Shown piece by piece: positions 26,189 through 36,020 of a DNA stretch of 40,459 nucleotides (position 1 is its first letter; every line of letters starts with the position of its first letter). Location of the stretch: positions 1 through 40,459 of the forward strand of contig DAHUXN010000024.1 of the NCBI GenBank assembly GCA_027307115.1, given 5' to 3'. The notes beneath the pieces were generated by a model. That model saw only the letters and a list, made by a program, of their open reading frames with translations, searched no databases and was not told the DNA's origin. The translations under genes and the position numbers were made by a program. The DNA is from Acidobacteriota bacterium. Lineage in GTDB: Bacteria; Acidobacteriota; Terriglobia; Acidiferrales; UBA7541.

Positions 26189-26307
26189 GTCCAGCGTTCC
26201 CCTGCGTTCCAACCAACTGGCCGCCTGCCAATGCCTCTGTCTTCGCTTTATATTCGCCTATACATTGAATTCCTGCTATGCTTCTCGCGTGACTGCAAAT
26301 GCAGCGG

Positions 26308-26346
26308 GGACGGCTCCATTGTCTTTACGACTCTCCCGAGCCGTCC
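26308..26346. repeat. 9-bp inverted repeat downstream of the small membrane protein
   Basis: GGACGGCTC (26308-26316) and GAGCCGTCC (26338-26346) pair perfectly around a 21-nt loop. No T-tract follows on either strand. It could be an mRNA hairpin or an operator for the secreted-protein gene that starts 122 nt further on. Confidence 0.5.
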
Positions 26347-26467
26347 TCGCCACTTAATTAATTCACCAGTTAATTTCGACCTGACCCTTCGCACAAGCTG
26401 ACCGAAGCGACAACTTCCCCGCTTCCCGCGCTTGCCCTCCGGCGGACGCGTTGCCATACTCAATACA

Positions 26468-27412
26468 ATGAAACGCGCCAGCCTGATTCTCGCGCTCGTC
26501 TTGCTTTCGGTGGCCGTTGCGCGCGCCGATGAATTTCACTTGAAAGACGGAAGCACGATTGTCGGCGTGATTGTCGGCTATCAGGGAAATTCATTTCGCG
26601 TAAAGACGAGCTACGGTTTCGCGTTGGTCGATCGCGACTCCATCGCGTCCATCACCGTATCGAAACCGAATTCACCAGAGAAGAAGGCGGCGAAATCATC
26701 GGCGCCTGAGAAAGCACAATCCGCGGAGTCTGCATCGTCGCAGGCAGGCACATCACAAAATGAAAACTCTGTCGCCGCGAAGCAGGAAGAATCCGCGAAA
26801 ACAGTTGCCAACGCGAGACCAGCGAACGCAGTTGCCACGCAGCAAACTGCAAATGCGCTGACGAAGCCCGCATTGCAAGCAGCAACTCAGCAGCTTGCCA
26901 CGCCGGCACCCGTGGTTGCCGCAACGCCGCCCGCGCCGATTCCGGTGCGCGAAGAAGTGCGGGGCAATCTCTACATCAACGATACATACGGATTTAGCAT
27001 TTACAAACCGCCGGATTGGGACGTGATTGAAGGCGCGCGCGCTGCGCTGCCCGGAGCGGTGGTGGCGATGGGCACTTCGGACCAGACGACGTATCTCATC
27101 ATCGGCCTGGAGCCGTCGAGCGGCACTTTGCAAACGCACGTCGCGTCGACCAATGAACGGTTGTCGAATATGTTCGACGATTACCGCCCGCTGGCTCCGC
27201 GGCAGACAATCGTCGCGGGGATGCACGCGATTGAATATCAGTTTCAAGGGATGGCAAACGAGCAGCAGTGGAGCGGCACGGTAATGCTGTTTAGCCGCGG
27301 AGAGAGTTTCTTCACGATTTTCGGGGTCGCATCCGCCAAAACGGATCTGGTGCAAATCCAGCAGAACGTCATCTCGCGCACGATCGCCAGCCTGCGATTC
27401 ACCAAACCGTGA
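26468..27412 (+). CDS. Secreted two-domain protein, unknown function
   Basis: A 314-residue exported protein. Residues 1-20 are a signal peptide (MKRASLILALVLL, then VARA before DE). Residues about 22-65 form a small beta domain, FHLKDGSTIVGVIVGYQ to IASITVS, of the kind that follows signal peptides in many acidobacterial proteins. Residues about 66-160 are an Ala/Gln/Ser-rich low-complexity linker. Residues about 165-314 form a compact domain with YGFSIYKPPDWDV at its start, resembling PsbP/DUF1795-like folds; that likeness is tentative. The start at ATG 26468 is chosen because it begins the signal peptide; the open frame upstream adds 12 non-hydrophobic residues. It stands alone on the plus strand. 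Confidence 0.8.
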   Translation: MKRASLILALVLLSVAVARADEFHLKDGSTIVGVIVGYQGNSFRVKTSYGFALVDRDSIASITVSKPNSPEKKAAKSSAPEKAQSAESASSQAGTSQNENSVAAKQEESAKTVANARPANAVATQQTANALTKPALQAATQQLATPAPVVAATPPAPIPVREEVRGNLYINDTYGFSIYKPPDWDVIEGARAALPGAVVAMGTSDQTTYLIIGLEPSSGTLQTHVASTNERLSNMFDDYRPLAPRQTIVAGMHAIEYQFQGMANEQQWSGTVMLFSRGESFFTIFGVASAKTDLVQIQQNVISRTIASLRFTKP

Positions 27413-27482
27413 TTTTTACCATGTCGGTTGTTAGTGTTGTGTGTTTCCGAAATTGCGGGCACATGAGCTTCATGCGTGAAAA

Positions 27483-27556
27483 CCGTACCTCAGGGACTGA
27501 AGTTCTGTTTCTTTTGAGACTTGTGTAGCACGGCTAAAACCGTGCCCTGACACAGC
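27483..27556 (-). repeat. Dispersed palindromic repeat, copy 2 (intergenic)
   Basis: On the minus strand it reads GTGTCAGGGCACGGTTTTAG, then CCGTGC, about 28 variable bases, then TTCAGTCCCTGAGG. It shares the hairpin and both conserved ends with the copy inside rsmA. An outer TGTGT/ACACA pairing extends the stem. It lies between the convergent secreted-protein and tldE genes and may double as a terminator. Confidence 0.75.
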
Positions 27557-27580
27557 CGTACTTTCTTCGTTAACGCGACC

Positions 27581-28999
27581 CTAGAATTTTGTGACTTCGC
27601 TGAAGTGGAAATCGCGGACTTTCATAGCGGGCACAACCATATCGAACGACTCTTCGCCAGAAGCGCGTACGGCGGGGCCGAGCATCTCGACGTTCGAGAG
27701 CATCTCGATGATGCTTTGATTGAATCGGAAATTTCGAACGGCGCCAGTAACGCGGCCGTTTTCGACGAGGAATGTGCCGTCGCGCGTCATCCCGGTAAGA
27801 ATTTTCTGATACGGATCCACTTCGCGGATGTACCAAAGCCGTGTGATGAGCAAGCCGCGCTCGGTCGAGCGGATCATTTCTTCCGTGGAAGCATTTCCTC
27901 CCGCGAAAACCAAATTGAACGGCGCTTCGCCGTCCTCGCTGGGCAACGAGAATCCGTGGCCCGTGGGATTTGCCTTTGCTTTTTTGGCGCTGGCGCGGGA
28001 GTAGACCAAATTCACGGGAATGCCTCGTTCGACTAGCGCGACTTTTTTTCGCGGCACGCCTTCGCCGTCAAACGGCGGGCCTAGTTGCAAAGGATGATAC
28101 ACGTCGTCCCAAATGGAGATGTTCTCCCCAAAGAGCTTTTTGCCCATGCGTCCCGTGAAGCAGGAGCGCTGGTCCGCAACGCACGTGGAGGCGAAATCGT
28201 AGAACAAAAATCCGACAAGATCGAGGACAGCCGCGGGCTCGAGAATCGTCGTGTAGCGTCCCGCCGGAATTTCACGAGGCGCGCGCGAGCCGGCCGCCTT
28301 TTCGCTTGCCCGCCGCGCCAGCGTTTCGGGATCGATATCGCCGATGCGTGACGAGGTGGCCTTGGCCCAGCCGGAGGAATCCTTTTCAAGAATGGTGACG
28401 GAAAATTCCGCGCGCGTATCGTCGTAATATTCGAAAAGGCCGCGCGAATTGGCCAGTGCGATTTCCGCAAGGCCCGTGGAGAAAATGCCCGCCGTCGTTT
28501 GCTTGTTCTTATCGGCCATGTGGCAGACCGACGTCACGGCGCGGGCGCGATCGGCCGGCGTCGCGGCGGCTGTCTGCGCGACAAAGCGATCGACTTTCGT
28601 GAGCTTCTGTTGCCCGAGCATGGGCAGCAATTCAGGATTGCGCGGCTGGACGCGCGCCAAATCGAGCGCAGCTGTAGTGACGCGGCGCAGCGATTCGTCG
28701 TCGGTTTTGTTCGTGGAGGCGCGGGCGGTGCGGCCATCGACCACGGCGCGCACGGAAATCGTCAGACCCTGCTCAGCGACATTTTGATGAATCGTGTTGT
28801 TCGCGAAACGCGTGAGCGCGCTCGTCACGGCGCTGATATCGACTTCCGTTTCATCTGCTTCGCTCAGCTTGAAAATCTTTTCCGCGATGCGACGTAATTC
28901 GGCGGCCCCGAGGCGATGCTCCATTGCGACTGCGTGCCCGCGCCGCGCAGTTTTCGCCGAAGCGCGCTTCCCTGTTCGCGTTTTCGAATGCCTGGCCAT
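27581..28999 (-). CDS. tldE: TldE/PmbA-type partner of the TldD metalloprotease
   Basis: A 472-residue member of the TldD/PmbA (U62) family. It lacks an HExxxH motif, as expected for the TldE subunit, which pairs with catalytic TldD. Family segments include SVRAVVDGRTARASTNKTDD and GRYTTILEPAAVLDLVGFLF, then ERGLLITRLWYIREVDP and MTRDGTFLVENGRVTGAVRN near the end. The ATG at 28997-28999 overlaps the tldD stop (TAATG), so it is the second gene of a coupled pair. The first 25 residues are basic and may not be needed; a second in-frame ATG lies about 25 codons in. The TldD/E complex degrades unfolded peptides and matures some RiPPs in other bacteria; no RiPP precursor is evident nearby. Confidence 0.92.
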   Translation of the reverse strand: MARHSKTRTGKRASAKTARRGHAVAMEHRLGAAELRRIAEKIFKLSEADETEVDISAVTSALTRFANNTIHQNVAEQGLTISVRAVVDGRTARASTNKTDDESLRRVTTAALDLARVQPRNPELLPMLGQQKLTKVDRFVAQTAAATPADRARAVTSVCHMADKNKQTTAGIFSTGLAEIALANSRGLFEYYDDTRAEFSVTILEKDSSGWAKATSSRIGDIDPETLARRASEKAAGSRAPREIPAGRYTTILEPAAVLDLVGFLFYDFASTCVADQRSCFTGRMGKKLFGENISIWDDVYHPLQLGPPFDGEGVPRKKVALVERGIPVNLVYSRASAKKAKANPTGHGFSLPSEDGEAPFNLVFAGGNASTEEMIRSTERGLLITRLWYIREVDPYQKILTGMTRDGTFLVENGRVTGAVRNFRFNQSIIEMLSNVEMLGPAVRASGEESFDMVVPAMKVRDFHFSEVTKF

Positions 29000-30456
29000 T
29001 ATTTTGAGAGAGCGATTCCCACTTTCACGTTGCGGAAACGCGCAGGAGACGCTCCGTGGCCCGTGCCCATCGTCTGCATCGGCTGGCCTTTGCCGCAATT
29101 CGGCGTGCCCCAAAGCGTCCAATAATCGCGCGAGCAAATCGCGTCGCAACTATTCCAGAATTCCGTGGTGATGCCGCTGTAGCTCGGCGTTTTGATCATG
29201 CGGCCGCGTTTGCCGTTCTTTATCTCCCAGCCAATTTCCGTTGAGAACTGGAAATGATAGCGGCGGTCGTCGATTGACCAGGAGCGATTCGTTTCCATGT
29301 AAATTCCGTCGTCCGTGCTCGCGATCAGGTCTTCAAATTTGCGGTCGCCCGGCAAAATACTGATATTCGTCATGCGAATAATCGGCAAGCGATTCCAGCC
29401 TTCGGTGCGCATGGTGCCATTCGAGCGCGATTGGCCAATCGCAGCGGCCGTTTCGCGATTCGTCAAGTAGCCGGTGAAAAGTCCATTGGAGATAATCGGC
29501 GTGCATTGCGCGGGGACGCCTTCGTCATCGTAGCCAAATGTGCCGAGGCCCGGGCCGTGGGCGAGGCGCGCGTCGGCAACTACATTCACAATATCCGAGC
29601 CATAGCGCAGCGAATTCAATTTATCGAGCGTGAGGAAACTCATGCCCGCGAAATTCGCTTCCATGCCGAGGACGCGGTCGAGCTCGATGGGATGGCCGAT
29701 GGATTCGTGAATCTGCAAACCGAATTGCGAACTATCGAGAATAATTGTGTGCTGCCCTTCGGGGCATGGTGCCGCGCTATGCAACGCAACGCATTCCTCG
29801 GCGACGCGCGGCGCGTGTCGAACCAGATCGAGTTCTTCGATTAGTTCGTAACCGCGCAGCATGTGCTGCCCACCGAAACTATTGGGATACGAGCGTTTCT
29901 GAATTTCCTCTCCCGCGAAACTGGTGGCGACAATCCCTGCGCCGGATTGCATTTTCACTTGATGAATCACAGAGCCGATGCTGGAAACAAACAACTGGTC
30001 TATTTTCCGGAATGACATCGATCCCTCAGCGAGGGTAATTCCTTTCACTTTGCGCATTTCGGCGTCGGCGCGAAGGAGCACGGCGATTTGCATTTCGATG
30101 GGAACGCGAAAGGGATCCTTGATGAAGGGATTTTGCCACGTATCGACGTAGGACTGCTCTGGCGCGAGAACGACGTCGTGGCGTTTGGCCATTGCGGAGG
30201 CTTTTGCGATGGCGACGGCTTCGGCGGCGCAGGCTTCGATGCCTTGTCGGGTCAGGCGATCCGTGGAGGCGAATCCCCACGCGCCGTGCGCGATGACGCG
30301 AAGGCCGATGCCGAGCGATTCGGCTTCAGCGGCGCGGCCGACTTGGCCGTTTTTCGTGGACACGTCGCGGTGACGAATGTCCATCACGCGCGCGTCGGCG
30401 TAAGTGGCGCCGCGCGCCAGCCCTTTCTCAATCGCCGAGTTGGCTAAGCCTCGCAT
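28999..30456 (-). CDS. tldD: TldD-type zinc metalloprotease
   Basis: A 485-residue catalytic subunit of the TldD/TldE protease. The zinc motif HESIGH (residues about 250-255, HExxxH) is in LQIHESIGHPIELDR, and a conserved Cys near the C-terminus (WGTPNCGKGQP) fits the third ligand. TFGYDDEGVPAQCTPIISNG and GTMRTEGWNRLPIIRMTN are further family segments. ATG 30454-30456 is chosen because similarity begins there; a GTG start at 30519 would add 21 basic residues. No clear ribosome-binding site is seen for either start. tldE follows with a one-base overlap. Confidence 0.93.
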   Translation of the reverse strand: MRGLANSAIEKGLARGATYADARVMDIRHRDVSTKNGQVGRAAEAESLGIGLRVIAHGAWGFASTDRLTRQGIEACAAEAVAIAKASAMAKRHDVVLAPEQSYVDTWQNPFIKDPFRVPIEMQIAVLLRADAEMRKVKGITLAEGSMSFRKIDQLFVSSIGSVIHQVKMQSGAGIVATSFAGEEIQKRSYPNSFGGQHMLRGYELIEELDLVRHAPRVAEECVALHSAAPCPEGQHTIILDSSQFGLQIHESIGHPIELDRVLGMEANFAGMSFLTLDKLNSLRYGSDIVNVVADARLAHGPGLGTFGYDDEGVPAQCTPIISNGLFTGYLTNRETAAAIGQSRSNGTMRTEGWNRLPIIRMTNISILPGDRKFEDLIASTDDGIYMETNRSWSIDDRRYHFQFSTEIGWEIKNGKRGRMIKTPSYSGITTEFWNSCDAICSRDYWTLWGTPNCGKGQPMQTMGTGHGASPARFRNVKVGIALSK

Positions 30457-30826
30457 CTGGTTTTTCGGGCGCTTCCGTCTTCCGTGAGCCAGGAGAAGAG
30501 AAGGATTTCTCCTGCCCACTCAAAATTTAAAAGCGCGTAAATATTGGCGATTAGAAATGCACTCCGGCCTGTGTTTTCAATGGATTAGGGCGATTTCTAA
30601 TTCTGGCATTGTGGATTAGAAAATCCCCTTGGGCGAGAAAGCGTGTCGCTGGATTTTCCCTCCATCTCTTCGCAACGCTCGTAATTTCGTTCCACACGCA
30701 CGCGAATATAGTAGTACACGATTCGGAATATGCAAGAGCAGCGACTGTGGATTTGCGCGTGAGACGAATGAAGCGATGCTTCTGAAGGATGCCGCTTAGC
30801 TCGCTATCTGTTATCTTGAGGCAATT
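30457..30826. other. Gene-free gap with two small inverted repeats
   Basis: No coding sequence is supported between tldD and the next plus-strand gene. Two inverted repeats are visible: ATTAGAAAT (30550-30558) with ATTTCTAAT (30593-30601), and GAAAATCC (30619-30626) with GGATTTTC (30651-30658). GC content falls here. The gap is divergent, so promoters for both flanking genes are expected, but I cannot place them with confidence. Confidence 0.5.
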
Positions 30827-31288
30827 ATGTCGACACGCGTAAAGAGGGGCAAGCATCAGGGATATTCACCCAAAAATGTGAAGCACGATGATGACATCAC
30901 GTACCTTCGGTTTGTCGTGAGACAAATCGACGACAACTCTCAAATGGAACTCGGAGTTTTTCACGCTGTAGGGAATCTTCAAGACAGCGGACAATTAGAT
31001 CCGCACGAAGAAGACGAGTACGAAGCGACTCGGAAGTGGTTCAACGAAAACTTGGAAAAACCGGCACGATTCACCGCGTCCAAGCCGCCATTCCACCGCA
31101 AGAAAAGCAAAGCGATTTCCTGGTTCAAGGATAGCGCGCGCGAGCATATTGGGCGGGTACGTTCTTTGGTGGCAATTCTCTGGCATCACGGAGTTCCGGT
31201 CCGAATGCTAAGGGCAGATCGCGTTGGGTATGTGGTTTATGAGGATGAATATCAGATTGTCGCAGAGCCATTTGCCGAGCATAAATAA
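30827..31288 (+). CDS. Conserved hypothetical protein
   Basis: A 153-residue soluble protein beginning MSTRVKRGKHQGYSP. The middle reads QMELGVFHAVGNL and DEYEATRKWFNENLEKPARF; the end reads AISWFKDSAREHIGRVRSLVAIL, then VRMLRADRVGYVVYEDEYQI and VAEPF. From memory similar small proteins with these segments occur as singletons in many bacteria without assigned function. There is no signal peptide or membrane segment. Base composition is visibly less GC-rich than the neighbours, hinting at later acquisition. It is flanked by a gene-free gap and by a patchwork of short repeats, and has no operon partner. Confidence 0.8.
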   Translation: MSTRVKRGKHQGYSPKNVKHDDDITYLRFVVRQIDDNSQMELGVFHAVGNLQDSGQLDPHEEDEYEATRKWFNENLEKPARFTASKPPFHRKKSKAISWFKDSAREHIGRVRSLVAILWHHGVPVRMLRADRVGYVVYEDEYQIVAEPFAEHK

Positions 31289-31358
31289 AGCGCCTGATTG
31301 TGAAACCCGCTTCGGCGCGACGCTCGCCCAAAATCCTCACGGTTCGGTTGGAGCAAAA

Positions 31359-31389
31359 GCAAAGCGGCGTCGAGCCGCCGCACTCCAAA
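31359..31389 (+). repeat. 31-nt direct repeat with GCGGC/GCCGC hairpin, copy 1
   Basis: GCAAAGCGGCGTCGAGCCGC followed by CGCACTCCAAA is identical to 31607-31637, 248 bp away. The core GCGGC-GTCGA-GCCGC folds as a hairpin. It opens a block of different palindromes filling the gap before ahcY. Confidence 0.85.
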
Positions 31390-31408
31390 CGAACGGCGAA
31401 GCGCGCGC

Positions 31409-31459
31409 GGGGTGAACCCCGCCCCTACAAAGGCAAAAGCACACAGGCTGAAGCCTGTG
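31409..31459. repeat. Two adjacent palindromes: GGGGTGAACCCC and CACAGGCTGAAGCCTGTG
   Basis: GGGGT-GA-ACCCC (31409-31420) is followed by GCCCCTACAA, the same tail that follows a related palindrome at about 32974-32996. CACAGGCT-GA-AGCCTGTG (31442-31459) has a perfect 8-bp stem. Both have the GA-centred design typical of short dispersed palindromes. Confidence 0.7.
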
Positions 31460-31496
31460 CCACGCAAACCTGAGGCGCCAGGCAAATCCCACGGCG

Positions 31497-31533
31497 AGAT
31501 CCTTCGTCGCAGACGACGCTCCTCAGGATGACA
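31497..31533. repeat. Dispersed repeat of the GATCCTTCG...CTCAGGATGACAG type
   Basis: The segment reads GATCCTTCGTCG, CAGA, CGACGCTCCTCAGGATGACA. A related unit (GATTCTTCG...CTCAGAATGACA) lies at 35957-36000. The inner CGTCG/CGACG arms pair. Confidence 0.65.
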
Positions 31534-31606
31534 GATAGTTGAACGGCGAGCCTCAATCGAGGATGTACCGGGCGAGGCGACGCCTGGAATTGGCCGGCGG
31601 CCGATG

Positions 31607-31637
31607 GCAAAGCGGCGTCGAGCCGCCGCACTCCAAA
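31607..31637 (+). repeat. 31-nt direct repeat with GCGGC/GCCGC hairpin, copy 2
   Basis: Identical to 31359-31389. It ends 5 nt from the ahcY stop codon (31643-31645 on the minus strand), so on the ahcY transcript its hairpin is the first structure after the stop and may serve as a 3' end element. Confidence 0.85.
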
Positions 31638-31642
31638 AGGAG

Positions 31643-33330
<1,688 letters not shown>

Positions 33331-34512
33331 CTAGGAGCGCGAAGCCATGACAGCGGCGGGCAGGCCGGCTTCCTTGCGAATTTCGTCGGCGCGGTCGGTT
33401 AGCTCCCAAGTGAAACCCGGACCCGTGCGGCCGAAGTGGCCGTACGAAGCGGTCTCGCGATAAATCGGGCGGCGAAGGTTCAGCGTCTCGATGATTCCGC
33501 GCGGCGTCAATTTGAAAACATTACGAACCAGCGCGGTGATTTGCGCGTCGGGAACCGTGCCTGTACCGAACGTATCGACCATCACGGACACAGGTTCGGC
33601 GACGCCGATGGCGTATGCGAGCTGGACTTCGAGCTTGCGTGCAACGCCAGCAGCGACGAGATTTTTTGCGATGTAGCGCGCCATGTAGCACGCGGAGCGG
33701 TCAACTTTGGTCGGATCCTTGCCGGAAAGAGCGCCGCCGCCATGACGGCCGTAGCCGCCGTAAGTATCGACAATGATTTTGCGACCCGTGAGGCCCGCAT
33801 CGCCCATCGGCCCGCCGACCACGAAGCGTCCGGTTGGGTTGATGTGGACGCGCGTGTCTTTGTCCATCATTTTCGCAGGAACGACGGGAAGGATGACGTT
33901 GTTCCAGATGGCTTCGTGAAGATCTTTATTCGAAACAGAGTCGCTGTGCTGAGTGGAGATGACGACGCAATCGACTCGAGCGGGACGTCCGTCAATGTAT
34001 TCGACGGAGACTTGGGATTTGCCATCGGGGCGGAGGAAATCGACCACTCCGGCTTTGCGAACTTCCGCGAGGCGCTGGCACAGGCGGTGGGCGAGTTGGA
34101 TAGGCATGGGCATCAGCTCTTCCGTCTCGTCGCAGGCGAAGCCGAACATCAAGCCCTGATCGCCCGCGCCGCCGGTGTCGACGCCCATGGCGATGTCGCC
34201 GGATTGCTTCTTAATGGTGGAGATGACGCCGCAAGTGTCGGCGTCGAAGCCATATTTTGCGCGCGTGTAGCCCACGTCGCGAATGACGTCACGGGCGACA
34301 CCCGCAAAATCGACGTAGGTCTTCGTGGTGATTTCACCGGCAATGACGACGAGGCCAGTGGTGACCAGCGTTTCGCAGGCGACGCGGCCCATGGGGTCGT
34401 CTTTCATGACGGCGTCCAGGATGGCGTCGGAAATCTGGTCGGCGATTTTGTCGGGGTGGCCTTCGGTGACGGATTCGGAAGTGAACAGGATTTTCTCTTC
34501 AGCGCGTGTCAA
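33331..34512 (-). CDS. metK: S-adenosylmethionine synthetase (MetK)
   Basis: A 393-residue enzyme making SAM from methionine and ATP. All signatures are present: [20 protein letters not shown] at the N-terminus, [36 protein letters not shown], and the P-loop-like [20 protein letters not shown]. The start is an unusual TTG (34510-34512), supported by AAGGAG placed 7 nt upstream. The ATG at 34515-34517 is out of frame and runs into TGA after two codons. A TTGACA promoter lies 75 nt upstream. With ahcY downstream on the same strand, this is a SAM-cycle pair. Confidence 0.96.
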   Translation of the reverse strand: MTRAEEKILFTSESVTEGHPDKIADQISDAILDAVMKDDPMGRVACETLVTTGLVVIAGEITTKTYVDFAGVARDVIRDVGYTRAKYGFDADTCGVISTIKKQSGDIAMGVDTGGAGDQGLMFGFACDETEELMPMPIQLAHRLCQRLAEVRKAGVVDFLRPDGKSQVSVEYIDGRPARVDCVVISTQHSDSVSNKDLHEAIWNNVILPVVPAKMMDKDTRVHINPTGRFVVGGPMGDAGLTGRKIIVDTYGGYGRHGGGALSGKDPTKVDRSACYMARYIAKNLVAAGVARKLEVQLAYAIGVAEPVSVMVDTFGTGTVPDAQITALVRNVFKLTPRGIIETLNLRRPIYRETASYGHFGRTGPGFTWELTDRADEIRKEAGLPAAVMASRS

Positions 34513-34586
34513 AACATTCTCCTTCGGCTATTTGGCAGGCAAATTACTGGCCCAAGCGCCTGATACAGCGGGAAATACAAACAAAA

Positions 34587-34615
34587 ACCGTAGCATGTGG
34601 CCATGGCTGTGTCAA
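34587..34615 (-). promoter_or_regulatory. Sigma70-type promoter of metK
   Basis: On the minus strand a perfect TTGACA -35 box (34610-34615) is followed by 17 bp and a TACGGT -10 box (34587-34592), which keeps the T, A and final T of the consensus. Predicted transcription starts near 34580, giving a 5' leader of about 70 nt before the TTG start. No SAM-riboswitch-like fold is evident in that leader. Confidence 0.6.
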
Positions 34616-34752
34616 CGCCTTGCACGGAAACGGCTTAATGGCGGGTCGAACGGTATTAAATGCGCCGTGAACCAAGTTTCCGCGGACTCTGAACTCAACC
34701 TCTAGTTCCCGGAAATAGGCAGGAATGCAATAAATTGCAACTTCTTGGACCC

Positions 34753-35902
34753 CTAGTTCTTTACGGCGCTGGTGCCGTCGCTGCCGCTGCGGCGGGAGAG
34801 CAAATAGGCGCGGATGAATTTGTCGAGGTCGCCGTTGAGGACGCGCTCGACGTCGCCCTGCTCGACTTTGGTGCGATGGTCTTTCACCAACTGGTACGGC
34901 TGCAAAACGTATGAACGAATCTGGCTGCCGAAACTGATTTCGGGTTTGGACTCGTCGAGTTTACGCGTGACCTCCCGGCGCTTGTCGATTTCGCGCTCGT
35001 AAAGCTGCGACTTCAGGACTTTCATGGCGATTTCGCGATTTTTGTGCTGGCTGCGTTCGTTCTGGCATTGCACGACGATGCCCGACGGAAGATGCGTGAT
35101 GCGCACGGCGGATTCGACTTTGTTGACGTTCTGTCCGCCGTGGCCTCCCGCGCGGAACGTGTCGATGCGCAATTCGTCGGGCTTGATGACGATGTCGATG
35201 CGATCGTCGATTTCAGGGATGACAAAGACTGACGCGAACGACGTGTGACGGCGCGCGGCCTGATCGAATGGCGAAATACGCACGAGGCGATGCACGCCGG
35301 TTTCCCCTTGCAACAAACCAAAAGCGTTTTCACCTTCGATGTGCACGGTGACGGATTTCAGGCCTGCTTCTTCCCCGGGAGTGGAATCGATGACCGTGGC
35401 GCGGAGGTTTTTGCTTTCCGTCCAGCGAAGGTACATGCGCAGGAGCATCTCGGCCCAGTCCTGCGATTCCGTGCCGCCCGCGCCGGGCTTGATGGTCATG
35501 ATGGCGCTGAGGGCGTCGTTTTCGCCGGAGAGAAGCGTCTGTGTTTCGAGTTCGGCGATGTATTTGTCGATGGCGTCAAGCTCGGCGCTGATGTCCCTGA
35601 GGACCGATTCGCGCTGCGCGGCGTCGGATTCTTCGTGTGCCATGTGAAAATAGGTTTCGATGTCGCTGACGGCGCGGGTGAGCTTTTCGTCGGCGGCGAT
35701 ATTGCCTTCCGCGTGTTTGCGCTGCTGCAGGATTCCTTGGGCTTTTTCCTGGTCCTGCCAGAAGGCGGGATCGCTCGCCTTTGCTTCGAGGGCTTCTAGG
35801 CGCTCGCGGTTGGTGGCAACGTCAAAGATAGCTCCGCACGAGATCGATGCGCTTTTTCAATTCGTCAAAACGAGTCTGAAGATCTTCGATGTGGTCACTC
35901 AC
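34753..35902 (-). CDS. prfB: Peptide chain release factor 2 (RF2), with programmed +1 frameshift
   Basis: RF2 reads UGA and UAA stop codons and triggers peptide release. Translation begins at GTG 35900-35902 (AAGGAAGG upstream) with MSDHIEDLQTRFDEL and reaches an in-frame TGA (35822-35824) after 26 codons. Skipping one base there joins it to the main frame, which runs from 35823 to 34753, for about 382 residues in total. The main frame carries the stop-recognition motif SPF (VRISPFDQAARR) and the catalytic GGQ (FRAGGHGGQNVNKVES). Treating the 296-residue frame from ATG 35643 as the gene would lose the N-terminal domain. It lies downstream of lnt and a PNPOx-like gene, upstream of metK. Confidence 0.95.
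35821..35836 (-). promoter_or_regulatory. prfB autoregulatory +1 frameshift site
   Basis: On the minus strand the site reads CGGAGC-TAT-CTT-TGA-C: a Shine-Dalgarno-like CGGAGC (35831-35836), a 3-nt spacer, the slippery CTT (35825-35827), the in-frame TGA stop and the following C. This is the classic RF2 arrangement, in which low RF2 lets the ribosome slip and make more RF2. Confidence 0.95.
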
Positions 35903-35956
35903 AATTCCCTTCCTTAAATAAATTTATAAAGCAAATCCTCGACTGCAAACAGAAAA

Positions 35957-36000
35957 GCTGATTCTTCGATGGATGCTAGTCGCATCCGCTCAGAATGACA
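35957..36000. repeat. Dispersed repeat of the GATTCTTCG...CTCAGAATGACA type
   Basis: The segment holds GATTCTTCGAT, the palindrome GGATGC-TAGTC-GCATCC (35971-35987), then GCTCAGAATGACA. It is related to 31497-31533. It lies between the PNPOx-like gene and prfB. Confidence 0.65.
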
Positions 36001-36020
36001 CCTCAGACATTTTCGGCACC

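Noticed and set aside
30551-30856. 101-codon minus-strand frame between tldD and the hypothetical gene
   Set aside because: It overlaps the start of the plus-strand gene, has no family likeness, and covers two inverted repeats in low-GC sequence.
33436-34563. 375-codon open frame antisense to metK
   Set aside because: Mirror frame of a strongly conserved gene, no ribosome-binding site or recognisable motif.
34513-34752. SAM or SAH riboswitch before metK or ahcY
   Set aside because: I see no conserved riboswitch core in the metK leader, and the ahcY leader is made of dispersed repeats; a covariance-model search (Rfam SAM/SAH families) would settle it.
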